The position numbers were made by a program, and so were the translations under genes. A DNA stretch of 64,000 bases, taken from positions 186,001 to 250,000 of the forward strand of contig JACRJX010000048.1 in the NCBI GenBank assembly GCA_016235595.1, given 5' to 3'. Position 1 is the first letter of the stretch. Each line of letters opens with the position of its first letter. Positions 52,705 through 60,715 of this stretch are shown piece by piece. This DNA is from Verrucomicrobiota bacterium (GTDB lineage: Bacteria; Verrucomicrobiota; Verrucomicrobiia; CAIQCK01). The notes under the pieces are model-generated. The model was not told the origin of the DNA, searched no databases, and worked only from the letters and a program-made list of their open reading frames with translations.

Positions 52705-53004
52705 CGGGAAGAATCCCCGCGCGACGCTTTGCGCTGGCTCCATTGTTGCCGCCATCGTGTTCATTTGCGTGGCTCGTTTCGGACTGTGGCGGCATTGTCG
52801 CAGTCCGGCCACCTCACGCAAGCGTAGAATCCTCGCGCCGCGAATCCTCAATCGCGACAATCTCCTCCACGATCTTCCTCGCTGCTCAACTTTCAATCGC
52901 AGCGTCACAGCCTTGGCGCGCCGTCGTCGAACGTGAGGGAAACAGCCGCGAGACACCCGCCGGGCCAACAGCGTGTCAATTGTTGGGTCCTACCCCTGCA
53001 GCAT
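52705..53004. other. Intergenic and leader region
   Basis: Holds promoter copy d (52794-52822) and the leader that resembles the start of the ceramidase-like gene at 43048. The remainder up to the GH39-like stop shows no gene. Confidence 0.55.
52794..52822 (-). promoter_or_regulatory. CTTGTG-family promoter (copy d)
   Basis: Minus-strand CTTGCG, 17-nt spacer, GACAAT, then GCCGCCACAGTCCGAAACGAG. Homology with copy a continues through the first eight codons. Confidence 0.55.
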
Positions 53005-54450
53005 CTATGCTGAGATTTTCAGCGATACCTTGTCGGCGACAAGCAACGGATAATCGGCCAACGGCGCTTGCTCGATTTGCCACTTGCCGCCGTCGCGCAC
53101 CGCGCGGGGCAACCGATGCACGGTGGCGGTAAGCGGATTGATGAGCACCGGCGTCTTGATGCGCGCGTCTGGAATCGTCAGGCTGACCGCTTGCAGCGGG
53201 CGGTCTTCCATCAATCCCGACGGGAGCCAATAAGCGAACAGCGGTTTTCCATTGCGGAGGAAGCTCGCCTTCAGGACTGCGTGCCGATCTTCTACGGCGG
53301 ACAGTTCGAAGGGCAGATCGGCCCACTGCGTCTCGGCATCGAACAGTGCGCAGAGACATTGGTAGGCAAAATAGGAGGGTTTGCGTGCGTAGTCGCTGCG
53401 TCGCACCAGTCCCTTGGAGTTCAACCGGCCGTCCGGCGTGCCGTCATCGTTGGGGTAAAGCATGTCAACGGCGTGGAAGTAGGAACTCAGTTCCACTCGC
53501 AACTTCAGGTCCGCAAGCGTTCGTCGCACGACCCAACGGGCCTGACGGTCTTCGTTCCACTCCTGTTTCGCCAAAGCGCCGACGCTGCCCGGCTGGGAGG
53601 GACAGCCGCTTTCGCCCTGCCACAACGGCAGCTTGAGATTGTGCTGGGCAAGGACTTCGCGGCAGGCGGCGACCGAGGCTTCATACTTGTCCTCGGGCGA
53701 GGAGCGATACCAGTGATACGAAACCTTGTCCACCAATGCTCCCAACCCGCGCTCGAAACACTCCTTGAAATAAGCCGGTCCCCACACCGTCGGGCCGATG
53801 ATCACCGCGCCGGGCACGGCGCTGCGAATCACCGGCGCGGTGAGCCGGACAAACTTGACATACTCGGCGGGATCTGGCTCGCGCGGTTTCCAGAAATTCT
53901 TGTGGTTCGGCTCGTTCCAGATTTCCCAGTGCTTGACCCGGTCGCGAAAATGTGTGCTCAACGCCTGCACGAACCGGAGCCAGCCTTGAAGCGCATCGTC
54001 GCTCCAGAGCGGCACCCAGCCGACGGCGAAATCGTTCGTTGCTTCGGGCGTGTAGAGCCGGTTGCCGTAACCGAGGTTGAACCACGGCTGGATTCCCATT
54101 CCCCGCAGGCGATCCACGATGGCGTCCAGCCACGCGAAGTCATACCGGCCTTTGGCTGGTTCGCAGCGACACCAGCCGGTTTGCATTCTGGCCCACTTCG
54201 CGCCCAACTCCGCCATGTGCGGATACACCCTCTCCGGGTCGAACATCTTCCGGTCGAGCGTCTCGAACCCCACGCCGAGTGGTGAAGCGGCAATCTTGAC
54301 TGCCGGTCGTGGACAAACCTTGCCGATCACCTCCAAAGACAGAGCCGGCGCAGCGGCCGCGGCGAAACGAGGCAACCCCGCCGCGCCCGAAGCCAGCAGC
54401 GCGGACTTTTGCAGGAACGAGCGTCGTGACATTTCATGATTGGGCTTCAT
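53005..54450 (-). CDS. Tat-exported GH39-like clan GH-A glycosidase
   Basis: 481 residues. Twin-arginine leader MSRRSFLQKSALLASG. TIM-barrel with acid/base Glu in HWEIWNEPNHKNFW (near residue 182) and candidate nucleophile Glu in LWQGESGCPS (near 278), at strands 4 and 7 as expected. VGFETLDRKMFDPERVYPHM and GIQPWFNLGYGN resemble GH39 beta-xylosidase/iduronidase barrels; GH5-type relatives are possible. A C-terminal beta domain follows from about 390. ATG 54450 follows GGAGAAAACC. The preceding gene (NRAMP-like) is 495 bp upstream with a family promoter between. Confidence 0.8.
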   Translation of the reverse strand: MKPNHEMSRRSFLQKSALLASGAAGLPRFAAAAAPALSLEVIGKVCPRPAVKIAASPLGVGFETLDRKMFDPERVYPHMAELGAKWARMQTGWCRCEPAKGRYDFAWLDAIVDRLRGMGIQPWFNLGYGNRLYTPEATNDFAVGWVPLWSDDALQGWLRFVQALSTHFRDRVKHWEIWNEPNHKNFWKPREPDPAEYVKFVRLTAPVIRSAVPGAVIIGPTVWGPAYFKECFERGLGALVDKVSYHWYRSSPEDKYEASVAACREVLAQHNLKLPLWQGESGCPSQPGSVGALAKQEWNEDRQARWVVRRTLADLKLRVELSSYFHAVDMLYPNDDGTPDGRLNSKGLVRRSDYARKPSYFAYQCLCALFDAETQWADLPFELSAVEDRHAVLKASFLRNGKPLFAYWLPSGLMEDRPLQAVSLTIPDARIKTPVLINPLTATVHRLPRAVRDGGKWQIEQAPLADYPLLVADKVSLKISA

Positions 54451-54945
54451 GGTTTTCTCCTGGTGGCGGGTGTCTTCTCGATAAACGCGATCACGTGCGG
54501 CCAACATTCCTTGCCGCAACGGCCGTGACTAAAGGATGGAATTCTGATTTCAGGGAACCGGAGTTGATGCGCCGGTTTGCGGCCTGCGTCCGGCCCTGCG
54601 AGCGTAGCCCGGCTGGGCGGGAAGGAGACCGTGAGCAGGTCCGGAGATAAAATTCTCGCGCGCCGGGTTGCGCTGGCTCAGTGGCGGTCGTGGTTGTGCG
54701 CATCGGTGGTTTGCGCGGCATTATCGTCCGCGGCAAACCCGACACAAGCGTGAAAATCCCCGCGCGATTCCAAAAACGCGAATCGCTCTCAACTCTCAAC
54801 GCTCAGCCCTCAACCCGCTCGTCACGGTTCTTCCGGCGCGGGCTGGCAGTCCGGGTCGGCTTCGTAGCGCAACTCCAACACCGCCTCTGCCGATGCCGGC
54901 GGCGCAGGCGCGATGTCCCCACGCTGCCCATGATGAGGCGGGAGT
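54451..54945. other. 495-bp intergenic region with promoter cassette
   Basis: Contains promoter copy e (54720-54748), about 270 bp before the GH39-like gene. The sequence after the promoter reads TTATEPAQPGARE in one frame, resembling the leader-encoded MAATMEPAQSVAR upstream of 52704, so it looks like a copied leader cut off from its own gene. No intact gene is seen. Confidence 0.5.
54720..54748 (-). promoter_or_regulatory. CTTGTG-family promoter (copy e)
   Basis: Minus-strand CTTGTG, 17-nt spacer, GATAAT, followed by GCCGCGCAAACC. Confidence 0.55.
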
Positions 54946-56181
54946 TCATTTGGAAAGCACATCCACGAGTTCCGTGATGGCGATCCAGCCGAAGAGCGCC
55001 AGCGCAACCAGCAGCGCGACATTCCGTGTTGCGTCGTTGCGCAGCGAGCCGATCCAGTCGCGACGATTGTTGAGGTAAAGCAACAACGCGGCCAGGAAAG
55101 GCATGAAGAAGGCCCCGATGACTGTGAAGAGTATCACCATCGCCACCGGCTTCTCCGCGAACAGCAACACGAGCGGCGGGCCGGCGAGAAAAAGCAGGTA
55201 ACCACGGTAGGCCCGCGTGGTTTTCAGGTCCACATTGCCCGCAGTCGCGGTGCGTGAGCGTTGCGCCATGAAGTCAGCGAAGAAATACGGCACGCCCTGC
55301 CACACCGCAAGCATCGCGCTGAAGACCGCGCACCAGAAGCCGATGAGAAACGACCAGCGTCCCACCGGCCCCAACAGCGCGTCCAGCCGCGATGCGACCT
55401 CCAGCGCCATGCCGCTGCCCTGCGTAATCTTTGCATTGCAGCCGGCGGCTACCGTGGTGAGCGCGAGCGCGAAGACCAGCGTTACCACATACGCCAGCAA
55501 CAAGTCCGCGCGCACCGCGCGCTGGCAGCCGGCGCCACTCCACGCGTTCTCGCGAATCCAATAGCCGTAGCACAACATCGTCATGCTGCCGCCGATCCCG
55601 CCGAAAATACCGAGCACCGATTTGCCCGAGTCCGGCGGCAGCGCCGGCCACGCGAGATGCCGCAACAGCTCTGCGACATTCGGCTTCACCAGCACCGCGC
55701 AGACCAGCACCGTCAGCACCATCACGCCGACGAGCGTTTTCATGACTCGCTCGAAGAACGCGAACCGGCCCACGAGCACGAGCGCCGCCGCCGCCACGGA
55801 GTGCGCGATGCCCCACACCCACACGGGCCATTGCGGGAACAGCGTGTGCCCGGCGAGACCGCACGCGTTCGTGAGCGAGCCGCCGACGAAGAACGTCCAC
55901 AGCAGCAGGTAGAGAAAGAAGTAACCATTGACCCATTTCGGCAGCCGTTGCGCGCAAGCCTCGATGATCGTGCTGCCGGTGGCGAGTTGCCAGCGGGCCA
56001 CGCCTTCATTGAGGACGAACTTCAGGGCGACGCAGGCCAGCAGCGCCCACGCCAGGCGTGTGCCGAACGCCGCGCCCGTGACCGTCGCCGTGATCACATC
56101 GCCCGCGCCGATGCCCGCCGCCGCAACGACCAGGCCCGGCCCCAGGGCCTTGAACGGTGAGAGGATGTTCAGGCGTGGCAT
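54946..56181 (-). CDS. Divergent NRAMP-family transporter
   Basis: 411 residues with about 11 transmembrane helices. N-terminus SPFKALGPGLVVAAAGIGAG corresponds to NRAMP helix 1, but the metal-binding DPGN motif reads GAGD, and the helix-6 metal-binding Met motif appears as GGSMTMLCYGYW. Transport of Mn/Fe in the standard way is therefore doubtful; Mg, another cation or an organic substrate is possible. 25 bp downstream of the amidotransferase-like gene's stop. Its last 34 codons recur as a degenerate copy at 43103-43207. Confidence 0.78.
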   Translation of the reverse strand: MPRLNILSPFKALGPGLVVAAAGIGAGDVITATVTGAAFGTRLAWALLACVALKFVLNEGVARWQLATGSTIIEACAQRLPKWVNGYFFLYLLLWTFFVGGSLTNACGLAGHTLFPQWPVWVWGIAHSVAAAALVLVGRFAFFERVMKTLVGVMVLTVLVCAVLVKPNVAELLRHLAWPALPPDSGKSVLGIFGGIGGSMTMLCYGYWIRENAWSGAGCQRAVRADLLLAYVVTLVFALALTTVAAGCNAKITQGSGMALEVASRLDALLGPVGRWSFLIGFWCAVFSAMLAVWQGVPYFFADFMAQRSRTATAGNVDLKTTRAYRGYLLFLAGPPLVLLFAEKPVAMVILFTVIGAFFMPFLAALLLYLNNRRDWIGSLRNDATRNVALLVALALFGWIAITELVDVLSK

Positions 56182-56205
56182 GTGATGCGGGAGGAGGACG
56201 GAGTT

Positions 56206-57060
56206 CTATTTCTTTAATGCCAGACGGAAGAAGTTCTCCAGCAGCCGGCGCCCGTCCGGATGGGACTCGTCGTATTGTTCGGGATGGAATTGAACACCGT
56301 AGACCATCCGCTCGCGATGTTTGAAGGCTTGGACCCGGCACTCCGTTGACGATGCGAGCAAATCAAAGCCCGACGGAGCATCCGGCAACTGGAACGCATG
56401 GACTTCCTTGACCGTGATCTCGCCGTTCAAACCGGCGAACAACGGATCGGGTTTGATGATACGCAATTTGACGAATCCCCATTCCTTGAAGAACCCGGGA
56501 TGATATTTCGGGTTGGGATCCGGCTCGCCTTCTTTGAGCGGACGCATCCGGGCAATCTGCAATCCGTAGGCCTTGCCAATCAACTGGCCTCCGCCGCAGA
56601 AGCCGATCATCGGGATTTTTGTGTTGCGGATGAGATCATAGAACGGCTCGTCCTGGGGCGGCACATCGGTCGTGTTGCGGCCGCTGATCAGGATGGCCTT
56701 GATTTGCGGACGGTCCAGAGCAGCTCCGCTGACCTCGCTGCGATGCACCACCAGACACTCCAGCCCGGACAGAGTCTTGAATCGCTCGCGCATGCGGCTG
56801 GGATAGGATTGCTTGAGCGGATCGGCCAGCTTCCTCCAGCTTTTGTGGATGACATCCACGAGCTGAATGTCGAGATACACGATGGCGGGATGATCCAGCG
56901 CCGCCAGACGTTGCGGCCGGTCATAGATTTGCGTCCAGAGCTGGTCCGGCGAATTTGTATCCGCGGCGCGGATTGAGACGCCGCACTCCAGCAACAGAGC
57001 GAGTGCCAGAAGGCCGGTCATCACACGGGCTGGACGCGTTCGCATGGGTGGCATGATCAT
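56206..57060 (-). CDS. Exported class I glutamine-amidotransferase-like (C26) protein
   Basis: 284 residues. Signal peptide (MTGLLALALLLECGVSIRA). A nucleophile Cys in MIGFCGGGQLIGKAYG (near residue 154) and His-Glu in YGVQFHPEQYDESH (near 259) form the class I GATase/gamma-glutamyl hydrolase triad. Domains of this type that hydrolyse gamma-glutamyl bonds are usually cytoplasmic, so export suggests a peptidase-like or amide hydrolase on extracellular substrates. Start 57060; ATGs at 57054 and 57045 are alternatives. Promoter at 57076-57104. Confidence 0.78.
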   Translation of the reverse strand: MIMPPMRTRPARVMTGLLALALLLECGVSIRAADTNSPDQLWTQIYDRPQRLAALDHPAIVYLDIQLVDVIHKSWRKLADPLKQSYPSRMRERFKTLSGLECLVVHRSEVSGAALDRPQIKAILISGRNTTDVPPQDEPFYDLIRNTKIPMIGFCGGGQLIGKAYGLQIARMRPLKEGEPDPNPKYHPGFFKEWGFVKLRIIKPDPLFAGLNGEITVKEVHAFQLPDAPSGFDLLASSTECRVQAFKHRERMVYGVQFHPEQYDESHPDGRRLLENFFRLALKK

Positions 57061-57075
57061 GTTTTCGACGCCGGC

Positions 57076-57104
57076 AGCATAGCGGGCGGCAACGCGCGCA
57101 CAAG
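57076..57104 (-). promoter_or_regulatory. CTTGTG-family promoter (copy f)
   Basis: Minus-strand CTTGTG, 17-nt GC-rich spacer, TATGCT, ending 16 bp before the ATG at 57060. Confidence 0.5.
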
Positions 57105-57148
57105 CTGGAAGATGCGCGGCGCCCGCCAGTCAACTGAATCTTCCGCGT

Positions 57149-59092
57149 TCAGTCTTTTGTCCCGCTCGCGAGTTTCACCTGTGTCTTCAGTCTTAGATGT
57201 TGCACAGGCTGTTCAGTGCGCAGGACAACGCACGCGTGCTGCGTGATCTCTTTGGGCGCGAGCGTCGCATCGGGCATGGATTCGATGCGGGCGGTGACGG
57301 CTGGGTCCGCGCTGTAGGTGATTGAGACGTCGCCCGCCGTGATCTGGCCTGCGCTGGCGCGGCTCGGCGCGTCGGCTGGAACGCCGAGGTGCCAGCGGAA
57401 CTGCACGATGTCGGGCTGTTTCAACTCAACTTCGTCCACGATGGTCACGGAGCTTTGGTTCCATTCCACGCGTCGCTTCCATTTCGCGGTCGATTCGTAA
57501 CAGGCGGAAGCGTCCACGATGGCCACGCCGCCTGCATCATCCATCCGCTCAACCGTGATGGGCGCGCCGCGACGTTCTCGCGTGAGGATTTGGCCCGCGT
57601 GCTTCAGCACGGCGGGCGTGAGCTTGTCCGGGGCGGTGTCCCCGATCTGCAAGACGTTATGGCCCGCGACGCTACGCAGATGCGTTGCGTTGTTCGGCAC
57701 GGCATAATTGAGCGTACCGGCTTCGATCAACAACGCGCGCCGGCCGATGATGAAATTGACGTGCCCGCGGTCCATGTGATCGTGGAAGTCCGTTGCGTGG
57801 CCGCCACGCAGCCAGAGGCCTGTCGCCTTGTCATCGTCCCAACTGCTGCGCCAGTTCAACCGCGTCGCCTTCGCGTAGTTTGCGAAAAGCGGCGGCGCGC
57901 TTGCCCGCGAGGCCGGGATGTTTGCCGCAAGAATCGCGTCGAGCGTGTCGCCAAAACCCGCGCGCGTGCGCAGGCCCCACAGCGCGTACGGATTGCCGGT
58001 CACCAACGCCACGGTTGCAAACAAGTCCCTGTCGCGCGTGAGGTTACCCCGCGAGCTACCCGGCGCATCAAACGCGTTGATCAGGAATCCGCCGGGCTGG
58101 AAATGATGAACGAGCCAGGTGGGGAACTTTTGCAGAAAGGGATGCGCGAGCAACCGGTTGTCGCCCGCACGTGCCGTCGCGCGCGCGATCGAGTAAAGGC
58201 TCTCCAGCGACAAACCGGAATAACGCAGGCCCTCGACGAATTCGCCATCGGCGCCTTGCGCTTCCATGGAGCGAAGCAAGCGCGCAATCCCGCCTTCGTA
58301 GGTTTCGCGATGCCGGTCCACGCCGAGAAACAGACAGGCGCGGACGAGCGCTTCGTTCGGCAGAATCCACTGGTTGCTGTGTGCGGCCTGGCTGCGGACA
58401 TACCACGGCCGCTTCGTTGTCCAGTCCTGCTCCATCAAGGCCAGCTCATCAGCCAGCCGCGATTCCAGCGCCGCGCGCAGGTCCGGCGGAATCTTGTCGG
58501 GCGGGAGCAAGTCCACCGTGTCCGCAATCGTCCGCACCAGCCAGCCGGTGCCGAGCCATGCGCCGTCTTCCGTGAAATGCGGCTTCGAGTTGTTCAACGA
58601 CCAGCCGCGCCGCTCCAGTGGCGACCACGTTGCCAGTTCGGCAAGCTGCGCGCAAACGCGCTCGAACAGCTTTGCATCGCCCGTCAGCGTGGCCGCCGCC
58701 GCGAGCCTCGGCAGCTCGACCTTAAGCAGACTGCCGGCATTGTTGTCGCCTTGCGAGAAGCAAAACGTTTCCCACTCCTTGTCGCCAAGCGCCGACATGT
58801 GCGGCGGACGCGTCTTGTATTTCAGTTGCACGCGCCATTTCCGCAGTTCTTCAAGCGTGCGAGGCCGGCGCAGCACCGGTTTGCCCGCGTCATGCTTCGC
58901 TTCCGTGATGAACTTCGCGCGAACCTCGGCGAGCGAAGCATTGGTGGCCGCTGCCGATAGAAGCTGCCTCAACGACGCGCACGAGAGTTCATCGAGATGG
59001 CGGTCATTAGCTCCCGCGCAAGCGCAGAACGCCATCGCAAACGCCAGAAGTGCTGACTGTGTTCGTGACCGTTTCAAATCTGTTGTCGTCAT
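57149..59092 (-). CDS. Exported heparinase II/III-family polysaccharide lyase
   Basis: 647 residues. Signal peptide (SALLAFAMAFCACAGA). The N-terminal half is an (alpha/alpha) toroid with WYVRSQAAHSNQWILPNEAL and EGLRYSGLSLESLYSIARA, where the catalytic Asn/Tyr/His region lies. The C-terminal beta-sandwich holds HDHMDRGHVNFIIG and RALLIEAGTLNYA, the hallmark of Hepar_II_III (PL12/15/17/21-type) enzymes. It cleaves uronic-acid-containing polysaccharides (glycosaminoglycan or alginate type) by beta-elimination. 46 bp after the SGNH hydrolase gene. Confidence 0.85.
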   Translation of the reverse strand: MTTTDLKRSRTQSALLAFAMAFCACAGANDRHLDELSCASLRQLLSAAATNASLAEVRAKFITEAKHDAGKPVLRRPRTLEELRKWRVQLKYKTRPPHMSALGDKEWETFCFSQGDNNAGSLLKVELPRLAAAATLTGDAKLFERVCAQLAELATWSPLERRGWSLNNSKPHFTEDGAWLGTGWLVRTIADTVDLLPPDKIPPDLRAALESRLADELALMEQDWTTKRPWYVRSQAAHSNQWILPNEALVRACLFLGVDRHRETYEGGIARLLRSMEAQGADGEFVEGLRYSGLSLESLYSIARATARAGDNRLLAHPFLQKFPTWLVHHFQPGGFLINAFDAPGSSRGNLTRDRDLFATVALVTGNPYALWGLRTRAGFGDTLDAILAANIPASRASAPPLFANYAKATRLNWRSSWDDDKATGLWLRGGHATDFHDHMDRGHVNFIIGRRALLIEAGTLNYAVPNNATHLRSVAGHNVLQIGDTAPDKLTPAVLKHAGQILTRERRGAPITVERMDDAGGVAIVDASACYESTAKWKRRVEWNQSSVTIVDEVELKQPDIVQFRWHLGVPADAPSRASAGQITAGDVSITYSADPAVTARIESMPDATLAPKEITQHACVVLRTEQPVQHLRLKTQVKLASGTKD

Positions 59093-59138
59093 TTCGTGTT
59101 CTCGGGATGAGTTCCAGCATTCTCGGTTGTTGGGCTGA

Positions 59139-60656
59139 CTATTGCAGTTTCAGTATCCGCTTTAACGCGGGGACAAAGGCGTCGGCGATGGTCTTTGATC
59201 CCAAGTCGGTCACATGGACGCCGTCAATGGTGTATGGGATCGAGCCGTCGGAATACAGGGTGAAGGCGTCGAGGAAGTAAATGTTCTTGTCGCCGTCGGC
59301 GAGGTGTTTCTCATAGAGCTTGCGAACGATGGCGTTGACATCATGTGGCTTCGTCGTGCCGAGCGTGTGAAGACGTGTGACGAGCAAGATGGGGGTGACA
59401 GGATGCCGCTTGCGAAGTATCTCGACCATTTTTGGGTAGCGTTCCTCCATGGTGCTGACATCGCCGAGAATCGGCCCCATCACGTACACGGCGGCTGGGA
59501 TTTCAGCGAGCATCTCTGCTTCCTCCGGTTTCCATTCCCGATTGCCCGAGAGACCATAGTTGACGAGATCCAAGCCCAGGAGCCGGCAAGTCAGTGCGGG
59601 AAAGCTCATGGAGGGACCGGAGGCTCCCGCGCCTTGCGCGAAGGACGTGCTATACCAGACCACTGGCTTGTCGAGTTTGTAGGGCGTGGGCGGCTCGACT
59701 TTGGCGGAGGCTGGTGAGAGAGAAATGTCCAGGCTGACGAGCCTGGCATACATCGGCAGGTAGAGCGTGTACTCGCGCATCGTGCCGGGGTTGTCTTTTG
59801 GAATGTACGTGCCGACGTAGGGTGAGTCTTTGCTGATCAAGCCGCGGTCCGGACGCCAGACGAAGACCATCTGATTCGGAGGCCCTTGATAGATGTCAAT
59901 GCCAGCCATGGAGAGGGCGCTCATCTCAGGCCATGGGAAACTGCTTTTCCCGTGGTTGATGAGCAACTCGATCTTATCGGCATTCGTCTTGAAACGGATT
60001 CGCGCACCGGAAGGTTGGCAACTCACGTTCCATGTTGCGAGGTGTTTGGCCCTGGCTTCGGGATAGCGGTAGTAGGCCCCCTTGTTTTCCTTCATGAAAG
60101 GCAGGCCGCAGACGGTGAACGGCGGTTGGTTCGCCGGCAGCCATGTCCGTTGGTCGGCGCTGCGCTGGCAGAGGATGCGGCGGATTTTGGCTCGCGGAGT
60201 GAACCCCTGCTTGGAATGCAAATAGAGCGACACCTTGCCAGTGTCCGGCGGCGAGTAACGCATCGAAGTGCTGACATATTGCCCGAGGTTGCCGGACACC
60301 ACCGGTGTCTTGGCGATGACCTTGCCCGCCTGGCCGTCCGCCGCGGTGAGCAGCAGGAAGACGCCCTCGACCTTTTCCCCTGGATGGCCTTCCGCGAGTT
60401 CCACCGTGAACTCGTAGTCAAAACCCTTCTCCACCTCGATGCGGCTGACAATGCCGCTCTCTCGTTTCGGTTCCTCGTTGGTGAAGACGAGGTTCCCGTC
60501 CTTCAACTGCATGTGTGTGCCACTGCCATAATAGCTCCAGCCGGCGGGAAGTCCGTTGCCTTTCAGGTGATCGAACCTGACGTCGAAGACAGGTTCCGCC
60601 GCCATGCATGAAACTCCCAACAAGAATGCCAGAGAGATGGCTGCGACAGGTTTCAT
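59139..60656 (-). CDS. Exported SGNH/GDSL hydrolase with N-terminal sandwich domains
   Basis: 505 residues. Signal peptide (MKPVAAISLAFLLGVSCMA). Two beta-sandwich segments (about 25-310) precede an SGNH domain: block I VWYSTSFAQGAGASGPS (Ser near residue 336), LVNYGLSGNREW (Gly/Asn), and DGVHVTDLGSKTIAD (Asp and His near 476-480). It probably removes acetyl or other acyl esters from a polysaccharide. It sits between the M14 peptidase and heparinase genes in a likely operon. Confidence 0.82.
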   Translation of the reverse strand: MKPVAAISLAFLLGVSCMAAEPVFDVRFDHLKGNGLPAGWSYYGSGTHMQLKDGNLVFTNEEPKRESGIVSRIEVEKGFDYEFTVELAEGHPGEKVEGVFLLLTAADGQAGKVIAKTPVVSGNLGQYVSTSMRYSPPDTGKVSLYLHSKQGFTPRAKIRRILCQRSADQRTWLPANQPPFTVCGLPFMKENKGAYYRYPEARAKHLATWNVSCQPSGARIRFKTNADKIELLINHGKSSFPWPEMSALSMAGIDIYQGPPNQMVFVWRPDRGLISKDSPYVGTYIPKDNPGTMREYTLYLPMYARLVSLDISLSPASAKVEPPTPYKLDKPVVWYSTSFAQGAGASGPSMSFPALTCRLLGLDLVNYGLSGNREWKPEEAEMLAEIPAAVYVMGPILGDVSTMEERYPKMVEILRKRHPVTPILLVTRLHTLGTTKPHDVNAIVRKLYEKHLADGDKNIYFLDAFTLYSDGSIPYTIDGVHVTDLGSKTIADAFVPALKRILKLQ

Positions 60657-60715
60657 TGGTTTTGAGGATAGCAGGGACTTTGATTTTCAGCCACAGAATG
60701 GAGCAACCAGCCGGC

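Noticed and set aside
57389..58960. 523-codon plus-strand ORF opposite the heparinase gene
   Set aside because: Arg-rich with no recognisable domain, no ribosome site; the antisense gene has a signal peptide and Hepar_II_III motifs.
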